A model generated the notes under the pieces. It did no database searches. It worked only from the letters and a program-made list of their open reading frames with translations, and was not told the origin of the DNA. The position numbers and the translations under genes were made by a program. Of a stretch of DNA of 64,000 nucleotides, positions 42,996 through 52,982 are shown piece by piece. Every line of letters starts with the position of its first letter. Position 1 is the stretch's first letter. Origin of the DNA: CALVLD01 sp964467585 (GTDB lineage Bacteria > Bacillota > Clostridia > Christensenellales > CAG-138); the NCBI GenBank assembly GCA_964467585.1, contig CAYXRF010000002.1, forward strand, positions 62,001-126,000. The letters run 5' to 3'.

Positions 42996-45900
42996 ATGAA
43001 GGCAATGCGCTCAATGCTGGCTGTGCTGCTGGCTGTTGTGATGCTTCTTCCCTCGGCGATATTTGCGGTAAGCTACACTGACGCCGAAGTCATCACCGAG
43101 CCAAACTCTATCGGCAAAACTGTCTATTCACCCAATCAGAGGGTGGAATTTCCGAATGGCTCATGGATTGAGTCGGATATCCCTTTCACCTATGAGGATG
43201 GCAATTCTTTCTCCCTCGACACGTCCAACCTCGGCTCGATAACGGATTGCAGCGTTGACGGCGGCTATACAATCCGCAAAATAACCGACCCCGACGAGCT
43301 TTCGATGCTGTTTGACAATGTATGGTATCCCACCGCGGCAGAGGTTGACCTTTCGTGGATTTCCGCTGCCGCCGACTTTGACAAGGAGATCGTGCAGGTT
43401 ATTGTCAGCCTTGACTCCGCCGCCCTTTATCAGGACAAGGGTCTTGGCATTCAGTTAGGCTCCACGGTGGATTCCGCGCTGTACAGCCAAAAGCAAGCTG
43501 AAATGCAGAAGGAGCACAACTCCGTTCTTGCGCAGATTACATCGCTTACAGGCAAAAAAAGCATGACGACGCTTGCAAACTATTTCATCACTATGAATGG
43601 CTTTGCAATTGAAATCGAACGTGGCTACATTGAAGCCATCAGAAATATTGATGGCGTTAAATACGCCTATGAAGCTCCCGTATATGATGTTTATCCCGAT
43701 GAGGTGTTCAACTCCGGTGCGGAGCAGCAGTACACCTATGAAGCATGGGATTATGGCTATCATGGTGAAGGCATGACGGTTGCCGTTATTGATACGGGTC
43801 TGTACATTACACACCGTGCGTTTGCCTCTGCTCCTGTGAACGCCCACTTCACAGCTGAAAGCATTGCATCTCTGCTTGATGCGTTTGATTTTGCCGCGGA
43901 GGAGCGCATGACCTCCTTTACGTCTGCATATGCGTATAGATCCGCAAAAATTCCTTTTGTGTTTGACTATTCGGAGAATGACGCGGATGTTACTCACACC
44001 AATAGCGTCTCCGCGCACGGCACACACGTTGCGGGTATTATCGCAGCTGATGAGACGGTCAACAATAATGACGCCCCCGGCGTCACGGGTGTCGCGCCTG
44101 AAGCACAGCTCATTATTATGAAGGTCTTTTCCTCCGAAGGCGCATATACGACCGACATCATTTCCGCTCTGGAGGACAGCATCCTTTTGGGTGTTGACGC
44201 AATAAATCTCAGCCTTGGTTCAAGTGCCGGCTATGACTATGAAGAAGGTCAGACTGAGATATTCAATGCGGCCAATGCGCTTGGTATAAACGTGGTTGTA
44301 TCGGCAGGCAATGACAGGGACTCTGCCACGGGCAACAGCTGGGGAGGCTATCAGCTTGCAATTAATCCCGATAAGGGCGTTGTAGGCTCCCCCGGCACAT
44401 ACGCCTCCAACATGACCGTTGCCTCCGTCAACTCCATTACAAGCTACAATCCATACGGCGGCTACCTCTATTACGGCATGAATTACATCTGGGCCGATCC
44501 TTACGAGCTTGATTTCTACGACGCCGCTCCGGTTGCGTATAAAATCAGAACTGTTCTGGGCGGTCAGACGATACCCTTTGAGGTAGTGTATGACAATGAT
44601 TTTTCAGCAGTTGATGTTGCGGACAAGTTCGCCATTGTATTCGAAATGGAGGATACCCCCACGCAGGAAATATACGACGAAGCGGTTGCGGCGGGCGCTG
44701 CGGCAATGCTGGTCGTTCCCTACAATGAGGATGACGAATGGGCATACGATATGGAGATAGAATCCTATGAGGCAATGCCCGCCGTATCCTGTATGCTTTG
44801 GAACTACACCGACCTTGAACGTTGGATGGAGCTTAACCCGGATTATGAGCGCACGCTCCGTATACCCACAAGATATCAGGACACCGTTGACGGCGGTGAG
44901 ATGAGCGATTTCTCCAGTTGGGGCCCGACAGGCGACTTGAGACTGAAGCCCGAAATTACTGCGGTAGGCGGCAGTGTTTACTCCACTTGGAGCTATAATT
45001 CCTATGCTATTTCAAGCGGCACAAGCATGGCGGCTCCGCAGGTTGCGGGCGCAACCCTGTTAGTTAAGCAGTACCTCAATGCAAATTATCCCGGACTGAC
45101 GGCATCAGAGCGGCATGACGTTGTAAATGCGCTGCTTATGAGCACGGCAAGTCAAGTCATATCCAATGGCATTGATTGCTCCCCCCGTAATCAGGGCGCG
45201 GGCGTTATCAACATTGCTAAAGCGGTTTCTGCGGTAACATATGTTACGGTTGATGGCTGTGACAAGCCAAAAATTGAGCTTGGCGACGATCCCGATCGCA
45301 CGGGTGTTTACGCGCTTAGCTTCAACGTTGTCAATATGAGCGACACGGAAAAGACCTATTCAATTGATGTATCCGCTTTGAGTGAAGCGGTGATGAGCAC
45401 CGAGATCCGCGATGGCAAACCGATATATGTTATGTATGGCGAAGCCTGCGCCCTCAGCCCCGAGATAATCGGCAACAGAACGATTACGGTTGCGGCTAAT
45501 TCCACAGCATCCGCTTCTGTAACCATAAGACTCACAGACTCCGATCGTGCCTTCTTTGAGCGGTACTATGCCAACGGCGGCTATGTCGAGGGCTTTGTTA
45601 AGCTCATCGATTCAGACGCAAACGGCATGAACCTGTCACTGCCGTACATGGGCTTCTATGGTGACTGGACGGCTCTCTCCGTTATGGATGTGACATTCGG
45701 TTATGATACGCTTTATGATACTCCCGTTGACCTTGATTACTCCTCCGTAATGCCCCACATGGCTCTCACAAGCATCAATGGTGAGGCGCATTACCTTGGA
45801 AACAACCTTAGCGTGAATCTTAATCCCACGATTGATCCTTACGGCTACTTCGCGTGGGACGATATCCGTTGCTACATCTCCCCGAATGGCGATGGCGTAT

Positions 45901-47606
45901 GCGATGGTATTGAGGCAGTCTACACAAGTATACTGCGAAACGTATCCAAGGTGACATACAAAATCACGAATACGGCGACAGGCGATATTTACTACGAAAA
46001 AACTTTCGACTACTATACAAAGTACACTCTTGATGATGATGGCAGCCAGATGCCCCTCGGCATGGACGAATATTCCATGTTTGACCCGTGGTATGGCACA
46101 GACGCGGAGGGTAATCTGCTGCCTGATGGGACGCAGGTGTATGTATCAATTGACTGCGAGATGGAATACCGCGGAGAGGTCGTAACCGACAATTCGCTCT
46201 GCGGCTGGGGCTTCCTCTGCAATATCGACACGGTTGCTCCACAGATTGACTTCAAAGTCGGGCTTCAGGGAAGCGGAGATTATCAGGGATGGCAAGTTAC
46301 GTCAGAATTTCACGATGCGGGTATGCTCTCAGACTATAAGGTCATAAGGGGCTCATCCTTTGCGAACGGAGATGCAATTGAGGCTGTTTCAACAGGCTAT
46401 GCGCTTCCGCTTGAGGCAGGTACAATGAGCGGTCTGCGTACATTCTCAATTGGCAAGGCAGTGATATACATTGTAATGACACGCGATTACGCCGGTAACG
46501 CCTCCGCGATTGTGTTTGACAGCCGTGACGGTGCTGACGAGCTTGTTCAGCTTGATTGTGCATCAGACATAACGCTCCCCGTTGGCGCCACTCTTGATAT
46601 CAGCAATACAATTGTTGCAGAGGGTGTTACGCTCCCTGCATTCCAGTGGACAATAACTGATAATACTGTTGCCGCGGTGGCGGCTAACGGCATGAGCGCA
46701 ACCATAACTGCCGTTGCGCCCGGCGACGCCACGCTGACAGCGGGCTATGCGTGCAGCACATTCACACAAACGGTTAATATTCACGTTGTTGCAGCAGGGT
46801 ATGACGTTGAAGCCTTGGCAAATGTGGGCGGTGAGATAACGCCTTCCGGCATAACAACGGTTGGATATGGCGAAAGTATGACTTTCAGCATGACGGCACA
46901 TGAGGGTTATCATCTGACAAATGTTTATGTTGACGGAACCGCAGTTGGCGCTGTCAGCGAGTATACGTTTGAAAACGTTGTTGAGCCGCACAGCATCGAG
47001 GCAAACTTCGCCATTAACGCTTACAGCGTAACATTTGTTGATGGACTTGACTATTCCGTTATCGAACGCCGCACCGTCGAGCATGGCACACAGATAACGC
47101 CTCCCGAGGCTCCCGTTCATGAGGGCTATGAATTCACCGCATGGATAGGTTCAACCGTCATCACGGGCGATACTGTATTGTATGCATTCTATACGGCAAT
47201 CGAGCCTCCCGTCATACCCACATATACAGTGTTCTTTATGGACGGTGTAACGGGCAGCGTGATTGAGCTGCAGATAATTGAAGAGGGCGAAAGCGCAGCC
47301 GCTCCCGAAGCGCCCGAGCATGAGCACTACAATTTCTTGGGCTGGAATGGCGAATTGACAAATATCACAGCCGATGCGGTTATCGTGGCGGAATATGCGC
47401 TTGACTACACTCTTGGCGATGCTGATTTTGATGGGGATATCGACACTGTTGACGTGCTGATTATGCTGCGCGGTGCGATGAGCATAATCCCGTTAAGCCC
47501 TGAGCAAATGATTGCGGGCGATGTGAACCGTGATTACGGCATAAGCACTGCCGATGCACTGCTCATTATGCGTCATGCGCTTGGCGTTGGGCTGCTTCCC
47601 GTGTAA
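42996..47606 (+). CDS. secreted S8-family subtilase with PA, Big2-like, InlB-type repeats and C-terminal dockerin
   Basis: 1,536 residues. Signal peptide (to about 25), propeptide, then catalytic domain with the full triad: AVIDTG (Asp ~266), HGTHVAG (His ~341), SSGTSMAAPQ (Ser ~677). A protease-associated insert (about 510-620) splits His and Ser regions, as in C5a-peptidase-like enzymes; a Fn3-like segment follows. Near the C terminus are a Big2-like Ig domain (LPVGATLDISNT), a GYHLTNVYVDG repeat and two InlB-type repeats (HEGYEFTAW, HEHYNFLGW). The last ~65 residues form a type I dockerin with two calcium loops (DADFDGDIDTVD, DVNRDYGISTAD). It starts at ATG after GGAGGA. Likely an extracellular, cohesin-docked protease. 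Confidence 0.93.
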   Translation: MKAMRSMLAVLLAVVMLLPSAIFAVSYTDAEVITEPNSIGKTVYSPNQRVEFPNGSWIESDIPFTYEDGNSFSLDTSNLGSITDCSVDGGYTIRKITDPDELSMLFDNVWYPTAAEVDLSWISAAADFDKEIVQVIVSLDSAALYQDKGLGIQLGSTVDSALYSQKQAEMQKEHNSVLAQITSLTGKKSMTTLANYFITMNGFAIEIERGYIEAIRNIDGVKYAYEAPVYDVYPDEVFNSGAEQQYTYEAWDYGYHGEGMTVAVIDTGLYITHRAFASAPVNAHFTAESIASLLDAFDFAAEERMTSFTSAYAYRSAKIPFVFDYSENDADVTHTNSVSAHGTHVAGIIAADETVNNNDAPGVTGVAPEAQLIIMKVFSSEGAYTTDIISALEDSILLGVDAINLSLGSSAGYDYEEGQTEIFNAANALGINVVVSAGNDRDSATGNSWGGYQLAINPDKGVVGSPGTYASNMTVASVNSITSYNPYGGYLYYGMNYIWADPYELDFYDAAPVAYKIRTVLGGQTIPFEVVYDNDFSAVDVADKFAIVFEMEDTPTQEIYDEAVAAGAAAMLVVPYNEDDEWAYDMEIESYEAMPAVSCMLWNYTDLERWMELNPDYERTLRIPTRYQDTVDGGEMSDFSSWGPTGDLRLKPEITAVGGSVYSTWSYNSYAISSGTSMAAPQVAGATLLVKQYLNANYPGLTASERHDVVNALLMSTASQVISNGIDCSPRNQGAGVINIAKAVSAVTYVTVDGCDKPKIELGDDPDRTGVYALSFNVVNMSDTEKTYSIDVSALSEAVMSTEIRDGKPIYVMYGEACALSPEIIGNRTITVAANSTASASVTIRLTDSDRAFFERYYANGGYVEGFVKLIDSDANGMNLSLPYMGFYGDWTALSVMDVTFGYDTLYDTPVDLDYSSVMPHMALTSINGEAHYLGNNLSVNLNPTIDPYGYFAWDDIRCYISPNGDGVCDGIEAVYTSILRNVSKVTYKITNTATGDIYYEKTFDYYTKYTLDDDGSQMPLGMDEYSMFDPWYGTDAEGNLLPDGTQVYVSIDCEMEYRGEVVTDNSLCGWGFLCNIDTVAPQIDFKVGLQGSGDYQGWQVTSEFHDAGMLSDYKVIRGSSFANGDAIEAVSTGYALPLEAGTMSGLRTFSIGKAVIYIVMTRDYAGNASAIVFDSRDGADELVQLDCASDITLPVGATLDISNTIVAEGVTLPAFQWTITDNTVAAVAANGMSATITAVAPGDATLTAGYACSTFTQTVNIHVVAAGYDVEALANVGGEITPSGITTVGYGESMTFSMTAHEGYHLTNVYVDGTAVGAVSEYTFENVVEPHSIEANFAINAYSVTFVDGLDYSVIERRTVEHGTQITPPEAPVHEGYEFTAWIGSTVITGDTVLYAFYTAIEPPVIPTYTVFFMDGVTGSVIELQIIEEGESAAAPEAPEHEHYNFLGWNGELTNITADAVIVAEYALDYTLGDADFDGDIDTVDVLIMLRGAMSIIPLSPEQMIAGDVNRDYGISTADALLIMRHALGVGLLPV

Positions 47607-47715
47607 CCTTCAAGCATTCTATGCTGTCTGCGGCGGGTGAGTACATCGCCTGTCGCAGGCAAGCTTTATAAGGTTTAACTTTTCCTTTCCTCCTCTATGA
47701 GAGCCTTCAAGGCTC

Positions 47716-47757
47716 ATCATCCGCCGTATGAGCTTAGCCACTTGTGCGGCGGATGAT
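47716..47757 (+). terminator. hairpin after the subtilase gene
   Basis: A perfect 11-base stem (ATCATCCGCCG / CGGCGGATGAT) with a 20-base loop, preceded by a smaller GAGCCTT-AAGGCTC hairpin. There is no proper T-run, so it may be a factor-dependent end or 3' stabiliser instead of a simple intrinsic terminator. Confidence 0.5.
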
Positions 47758-47774
47758 ATTTAGTGCCAAATAAC

Positions 47775-47804
47775 TTGAAATAGAAGTGTGATATGTTATA
47801 TAAT
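47775..47804 (+). promoter_or_regulatory. sigma-A promoter for the winged-helix regulator
   Basis: TTGAAA, 18-base spacer, TATAAT. The -10 lies inside the open frame of the gene's upstream extension, which shows that the true start must be further downstream. Confidence 0.75.
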
Positions 47805-47843
47805 GGTATAGACCCAAATATGATGCGTAAAGGAAGCAATACG

Positions 47844-48974
47844 ATGCTTACTGACATTTGCGGCAGCTTTTCAATGCTTTACGAGCTTGACGGTATGCTG
47901 TACCATTACATAAATCGTATCAACATGAATATTTACAGTCAGCGTCTGCGCGACTCTAACGGCTGGCGCATGACTGCGGCAGATCTCGATATGATGACGC
48001 GTGAGTTTGCCCGTCTTGAGGACATAGTACAGGAGGTCTGCAGCGGCATTGACCGTGACGACCCTCTGCTTTCCTTTTTCTATTCAATAATCGATTCCGA
48101 AATTGACGATCAAACCACATTGATGGGCGTGTCGGTTGAGCTGATGTTTGTATCGCGTGAAACAGGCGTGCATGAAGCGCTTTCATATGCAAAGCAGGCA
48201 TGGGGCAATTACAGGCAGAACGGCTATGCCATAGCGTGCGATGACGGCAATTGGAGCATACACAGCGCGCCGCCCTCATCCAACCCTGATTATTTGATAA
48301 AGCAGTTCGAGTCGCTCCCCTACTCAAAGAGTGCCTGCATGAAAATATATCGTCTGTTCTCCGATTTTGATAACCTTTTGGATGAGCTTGAGGCGCGTCT
48401 GCTCCCGCTGGAGGTGAAGCTCCGTGAAAAGCTGGCGGAGGATATGACAGTCCGAAGTGAAATTACATCCCGCTGGGACAAATATCTGGCGGACATATCG
48501 GCGGAGGAGTTTTTAAAGTCCATCGCGGGGATAAGCGCGTGCTATTCGGCCGACAAGCGTGTTGACGTGCGCTATATGTCCATGCGCCCCAGCAGGCTGC
48601 TCTACACAACGGGCGGCGAGGGGGCGTTGGAAGCTCCCGAGTCCTACTTCATCTGCATAGGCATAGGTCTGCTGCCTGAGTTTTCACTTGCTTCATTTCA
48701 TCCCGCACCCGACAAGGTTTCGGAGATTCTCCGTCTGTTGGGCGACAAAACAAAATTTGAGGTCATGCAGAAGCTGACTCAAAAATCCTACTACTGTCTT
48801 GAGCTTGCCAATGAAATGGGCATGAACGCCGGGCATATGTCCCGCAACCTTAACTCTATGTATTATGCCGGTCTGCTCACAGTGATGCGACGCGGGGGCA
48901 GGATTTATTACAGCGTCAACAAAAAGTACATTGAGCAGCTGCTTGGCTATCTGAACAATATGTTCGTGGGCTGA
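47844..48974 (+). CDS. winged-helix (ArsR-type) transcriptional regulator with large N-terminal domain
   Basis: 376 residues from the ATG of MLTDICGSFSMLYELDGML; AAAGGAAG is seven bases before it. The C-terminal ~90 residues form an ArsR-type winged helix: ILRLLGDKTKFEVMQKLTQKSYYCLELANEM, then GHMSRNLNSMYYAGLLTVMRRGGRIYYSVN. The N-terminal ~280 residues are mostly helical, have no recognised family and probably sense a signal or mediate dimerisation. ArsR metal-binding cysteines are not evident. It lies alone between the subtilase gene and ytxC (convergent). Targets unknown; the subtilase promoter repeats are possible ones. Confidence 0.78.
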   Translation: MLTDICGSFSMLYELDGMLYHYINRINMNIYSQRLRDSNGWRMTAADLDMMTREFARLEDIVQEVCSGIDRDDPLLSFFYSIIDSEIDDQTTLMGVSVELMFVSRETGVHEALSYAKQAWGNYRQNGYAIACDDGNWSIHSAPPSSNPDYLIKQFESLPYSKSACMKIYRLFSDFDNLLDELEARLLPLEVKLREKLAEDMTVRSEITSRWDKYLADISAEEFLKSIAGISACYSADKRVDVRYMSMRPSRLLYTTGGEGALEAPESYFICIGIGLLPEFSLASFHPAPDKVSEILRLLGDKTKFEVMQKLTQKSYYCLELANEMGMNAGHMSRNLNSMYYAGLLTVMRRGGRIYYSVNKKYIEQLLGYLNNMFVG

Positions 48975-49056
48975 TTATGCGCGGCATGATACGCAGGGAG
49001 GATTATCCATATGGAATGGACAGGGCTTTATACGCAAGGATAATATTGCCTGATGT

Positions 49057-49806
49057 CTATTCAGTTTTTTTGATGTAGAATCTTGCTTTTCTCCCGAATA
49101 CGGCGTTGATTGACTCCATTATTCCGCGGTTGTGTCCGCCCGACAGGTCATATACGATTATGCTTGTTGGCATCATGCTCATAAGGATGGTAAGCATGCC
49201 GTCTTCCTCCGAAGCGGAGCAATCAATTTTTGCACCGCGGTCGTTCGACAGCGTTGCCATGCCGTTATCGTAAAGTATCACTCTGACTTCAGCGGCGTGC
49301 TGTTCGCTTTCGCCCGTTTTATCCAACATTGACAGTATTTCAAGCAAATCCTCATAATCCTGTCTGAGCTGAAGCTCCTCCCCCGCTCTGTCCACCGACA
49401 TAGCCCAGCAGTCAAGCGCCTCCGGTATGCGAAAACGCATGAAGCCCTCCGCAACCACAAGCGTACTGTCCTCCAAGTAGTTATAAAGCTCGCCCTTTAC
49501 GTACCCGAACATATCGCGCTGCAATGAAAAATACAGTGCCTGCGGAAGCAGCTTTTGCTTGTCGCGCAGCGACACCGGTAAAAGATTAACAAGCCGAGCA
49601 AGTTCAAAATGTCTCAAGTCTCGATACATCAATTCCGCCGCGGCGCTTACAAACGAATCAAGCTCATCGCTTGTTACGTCCCTCGACAGCAATGTTTTTT
49701 CAACGCAGCATGAGGGCGTGTTCAAGCCGTTAAGTCTGAGCCTCCGCTCCGCAAGCACTCCTATATCAACGCCATAATCAAAACTTGCAATAGAATACAG
49801 AGCCAT
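49057..49806 (-). CDS. ytxC: YtxC-family sporulation-associated protein
   Basis: 249 residues from ATG of MALYSIASFDYGVDIG. The C-terminal part contains the YtxC core: VVAEGFMRFRIPEALDCWAM, ELQLRQDYEDLLEILSMLD, then VRVILYDNGMATLSNDRG. Like B. subtilis ytxC it lies beside thrS, although here it is divergent from it. Function is unknown; members are linked to spore-forming Firmicutes. An ATG eight codons earlier lacks a ribosome site. Confidence 0.8.
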   Translation of the reverse strand: MALYSIASFDYGVDIGVLAERRLRLNGLNTPSCCVEKTLLSRDVTSDELDSFVSAAAELMYRDLRHFELARLVNLLPVSLRDKQKLLPQALYFSLQRDMFGYVKGELYNYLEDSTLVVAEGFMRFRIPEALDCWAMSVDRAGEELQLRQDYEDLLEILSMLDKTGESEQHAAEVRVILYDNGMATLSNDRGAKIDCSASEEDGMLTILMSMMPTSIIVYDLSGGHNRGIMESINAVFGRKARFYIKKTE

Positions 49807-49870
49807 ATCGTTCTGCCTTTCATAATTCAAACGTCCATACTAAGTATGTTCAGGAATCAAAAAATTGTGA

Positions 49871-49899
49871 TTGACAATTATTTGATGTTGATGTATAGT
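49871..49899 (+). promoter_or_regulatory. sigma-A promoter for the T-box-thrS transcript
   Basis: TTGACA, 17-base spacer, TATAGT, about 270 bases before thrS and directly ahead of the T-box leader. Confidence 0.85.
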
Positions 49900-49904
49900 T
49901 AAGG

Positions 49905-50142
49905 GCAATTGGATTTGCGGGTTGAACGGAAACAATGTCGCTTATGCCATCCCACACAAGAGAGCGTCGTCATTGGCTGGAAGCGTCGCATGGGTGCATA
50001 CATAGTGGATACCGCTCCGCGACCGCAGGGTAACGGCGCCCTTATCGTCGGCAGAGTGGGGAATGAGCCTGTCTTATTCTCAATCGAGGTGGAACCACGG
50101 ATAACTGTCCGTCCTCGGCGATGTTGCCGGGGACGGATTTTA
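49905..50142 (+). promoter_or_regulatory. threonine T-box leader with terminator
   Basis: Stem I features AAGAGAGC (49958-49965) and GGCTGGAAGCG are followed by a specifier region with ACC (50011-50013, Thr codon), and the T-box sequence GAGGTGGAACCACGG (50086-50100) whose TGGAA pairs with uncharged tRNA 3' ends. The terminator is GTCCGTCCTCGGC / GCCGGGGACGG with T-rich tail. Uncharged tRNA-Thr should stabilise the antiterminator and raise thrS expression. Position of the specifier is by motif spacing. Confidence 0.9.
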
Positions 50143-50173
50143 TTTACAAACTATATTAAAGGAGTTATTTCTG

Positions 50174-52081
50174 ATGAAGATTACATTGCCCGATGGCTCC
50201 GTAAGGGAGTATGAGAGCGGAGTATCCGCATTTGACGTTGCGGAGAGTATAAGCCCACGGCTGAGAAAAGCCGTGCTCGCAGCTGAAATTGACGGTGTAC
50301 GGCATGACGCGTTTGCGCCTATCATACACGACTGCACACTCAAGCTGTTGACATTTGCGGATGAGGATGGCAGGTGGACTTTGCGTCATACAGGCTCTCA
50401 CATTTTGGCGCAGGCCGTTAAAAAGGTCTTTCCTGAAGCGAAGCTTGCGATAGGTCCTGCAATTGAAAACGGCTTTTATTACGATTTTGATGTTGAACAG
50501 CCGTTCACTCCCGATGATCTTATAAAGATTGAAAAGGAGATGTCAAAGATTGTTGAAGCAAGGCTGCCGTTGGAACGCTTTGAGCTTCCGCGTGCGGATG
50601 CGATTGAATATATGCAAAAGCTTGGCGAGCCTTACAAGGTTGAGCTTATTCAGGACCTTCCCGAGGATGCGGTTATAAGCTTTTATCGTCAGGGAGACTT
50701 TGTTGACCTCTGTGCGGGCCCTCACGTTGAGGATACGGGCAAGGTTAAGCACTTTAAGCTGATGAGCATTGCCGGCGCATACTGGCGCGGAAGCGAAAAG
50801 AACAAGATGCTCCAACGCATTTATGGTACGGCGTTTGAAAAAAAGCAGGAGCTTGACGACTACATTACACGCATTGAAGAGGCGAAAAAGCGTGACCATC
50901 GCAAGCTTGGCCGTGAGCTTGGACTATTCACAATTATGGATGAGGGTCCCGGCTTCCCATTCTTTCTTCCAAAGGGCATGGTTCTGAGAAATACGCTGAT
51001 CGACTATTGGCGCGAGGTACACAAGCGTTACGGCTATGTTGAAATATCAACACCGATAATTTTGAATCGTCAGCTTTGGGAGCGCAGCGGTCATTGGTAT
51101 CATTACAAAGATAACATGTATACTACTGTAATAGATGATGAAGATTATGCTATTAAGCCGATGAACTGCCCCGGCGGAATGTTGGTATACAAATCCGAAC
51201 CGCATTCATACCGAGATCTGCCCCTGAGAATCGGTGAACTCGGTCTTGTTCACAGGCATGAGCTTTCGGGCGCGCTGCACGGGCTTTTCCGCGTTCGCTG
51301 CTTTACGCAGGATGATGCTCATATATTCATGACATGGGATCAGATGAAAGACGAGATTAAGGGCGTTGCACAGCTGTTTGACGAGGTCTATTCGTTGTTT
51401 GGTCTTAAATACAGCATTGAACTTTCAACAATGCCTGAGGATCATATGGGCGATGTCAAGGATTGGGATTTTGCAACCGAAACTCTTAAGGCCGCCATTA
51501 CTGAAACGGGCAGAGAATTTGTGATAAACGAGGGCGACGGTGCATTCTATGGACCCAAGCTTGACTTCCATCTTGAGGATTGTCTGGGGCGCACATGGCA
51601 ATGCGGCACGATTCAGCTTGATATGCAGCTGCCCGAAAGGTTCGAGCTTGAGTATATGGGCGCGGATGGTCAAAAGCATCGTCCGGTTATGATACATCGC
51701 GTTGTGTTCGGATCTATTGAACGTTTTATCGGCGTTATCACCGAGCATTTTGCGGGCGCCTTCCCAACATGGCTTGCTCCCGTTCAGGTTAAGGTCATGG
51801 CGATGACAGACCGCACCGCAGAGCAAACAAAGGCTATCGCCGCCGAGCTTGAATCAAAGGGCCTGCGTGTTGAAACGGATCTTCGCAACGAAAAGATCGG
51901 TTTCAAAATTCGTGAGGCTCAGGTTCAGAAGATACCCTATATGCTTATCATCGGCGACAAAGAGGTTGAGGATAACGTTGTTGCAGTCCGCTCACGCAAG
52001 GGCGGTGACCTGGGCGTGATGTCGCTTGCAGACTTTTCCGCAAAGGTCTGTGATGAGGTGCGCCTGAAGTCACGCGATTGA
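50174..52081 (+). CDS. thrS: threonyl-tRNA synthetase
   Basis: 635 residues, standard length. TGS domain at the N terminus (MKITLPDGSVREYESG), editing domain with HTGSHILAQAVKKVFP and DLCAGPHVEDTGKVKHFKL (the HxxxH and C-x-H metal/editing residues), class II core motif 2 with RHELSGALHGLFRVRCFTQDDAHIF, motif 3 PVMIHRVVFGSIERFIGVI, and a C-terminal anticodon-binding domain. GGAG precedes the ATG. Controlled by the T-box leader. deoD follows after 21 bases. Confidence 0.98.
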   Translation: MKITLPDGSVREYESGVSAFDVAESISPRLRKAVLAAEIDGVRHDAFAPIIHDCTLKLLTFADEDGRWTLRHTGSHILAQAVKKVFPEAKLAIGPAIENGFYYDFDVEQPFTPDDLIKIEKEMSKIVEARLPLERFELPRADAIEYMQKLGEPYKVELIQDLPEDAVISFYRQGDFVDLCAGPHVEDTGKVKHFKLMSIAGAYWRGSEKNKMLQRIYGTAFEKKQELDDYITRIEEAKKRDHRKLGRELGLFTIMDEGPGFPFFLPKGMVLRNTLIDYWREVHKRYGYVEISTPIILNRQLWERSGHWYHYKDNMYTTVIDDEDYAIKPMNCPGGMLVYKSEPHSYRDLPLRIGELGLVHRHELSGALHGLFRVRCFTQDDAHIFMTWDQMKDEIKGVAQLFDEVYSLFGLKYSIELSTMPEDHMGDVKDWDFATETLKAAITETGREFVINEGDGAFYGPKLDFHLEDCLGRTWQCGTIQLDMQLPERFELEYMGADGQKHRPVMIHRVVFGSIERFIGVITEHFAGAFPTWLAPVQVKVMAMTDRTAEQTKAIAAELESKGLRVETDLRNEKIGFKIREAQVQKIPYMLIIGDKEVEDNVVAVRSRKGGDLGVMSLADFSAKVCDEVRLKSRD

Positions 52082-52102
52082 AACCGTAAAGGAGAAATTA
52101 TT

Positions 52103-52816
52103 ATGAGTATACCTACACCGCATATCACCGCTGCTGCCGGAGACTTTGCGAAAACCGTGCTGATGCCCGGAGATCCAAAGCGTTCAAGGTTTATTGCCGA
52201 CAACTTTTTATCCGATGCAAAGCTTGTTAACGACGTTCGCGGAGTTCAGGGCTATACAGGCTTTTACAAGGGTAAGCGCGTATCCGTTATGGCAAGCGGT
52301 ATGGGAATGCCCGCGATAGGCATTTATTCTTACGAGCTGTTCAATTTTTATGATGTTGACAATATCATTCGTGTCGGCTCGGCAGGTTCTATACAGGATG
52401 ATCTGCACATACGCGATATAGTTATTGCTCAGGCCGCCTGTACAAATGCCGCCTTTGCCGCTCAGTTTGAGCTGCCCGGCACTTACGCGCCTATCGCAAG
52501 CTATAAGCTGCTGAAGAAAGCCGCAGATCTTGCGGAACATATGCAGCTAAGATATAAGGTTGGCAACGTCTACTCCTCAGACACTTTCTACGATGAGTCT
52601 CTCGGCGCGGGCAAATGGCGCAAAATGGGCGTGTTGGCGGTTGAGATGGAGGCTGCCGCGTTGTATATGAACGCTGCGCGTGCAGGTAAAGACGCGCTGT
52701 GTATATGCACTGTATCAGATTGCATATTTGGCGACCACGGAAGCGACACCACCGCGGAGGAGCGTCAGACAAGCTTTACCCGTATGATGGAGCTTGCGTT
52801 GGAAACGGCTGAATGA
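52103..52816 (+). CDS. deoD: purine-nucleoside phosphorylase, DeoD type
   Basis: 237 residues of the hexameric PNP family: HITAAAGDFAKTVLMPGDPKRSRFIADNFL, VMASGMGMPAIGIYSYELFNFY, RVGSAGSIQ, GVLAVEMEAAALYMNA and CTVSDCIFG with the catalytic Asp. It cleaves purine (deoxy)nucleosides to base and pentose-1-phosphate. It is just behind thrS with its own ribosome site and probably partly co-transcribed. With deoC it completes a deoxynucleoside breakdown route. Confidence 0.97.
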   Translation: MSIPTPHITAAAGDFAKTVLMPGDPKRSRFIADNFLSDAKLVNDVRGVQGYTGFYKGKRVSVMASGMGMPAIGIYSYELFNFYDVDNIIRVGSAGSIQDDLHIRDIVIAQAACTNAAFAAQFELPGTYAPIASYKLLKKAADLAEHMQLRYKVGNVYSSDTFYDESLGAGKWRKMGVLAVEMEAAALYMNAARAGKDALCICTVSDCIFGDHGSDTTAEERQTSFTRMMELALETAE

Positions 52817-52982
52817 TTCGGCTTTGTATATTGCTTTTGCGGAAGCGGGCTTAATACCTGTTGATTGGTGTTTGATACGCCGCAAAGCTTGAGTTGTGCT
52901 CATCTGTTTGCGCGGCTTGACCTGCGTATTCAGATGCGGCGATGTGATTGAACGATATTATGTATCGGAGGAATTAAACAAT

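Noticed and set aside
49909..50172. Protein-coding frame upstream of thrS
   Set aside because: The stretch is the T-box leader; its conserved RNA motifs and terminator account for it.
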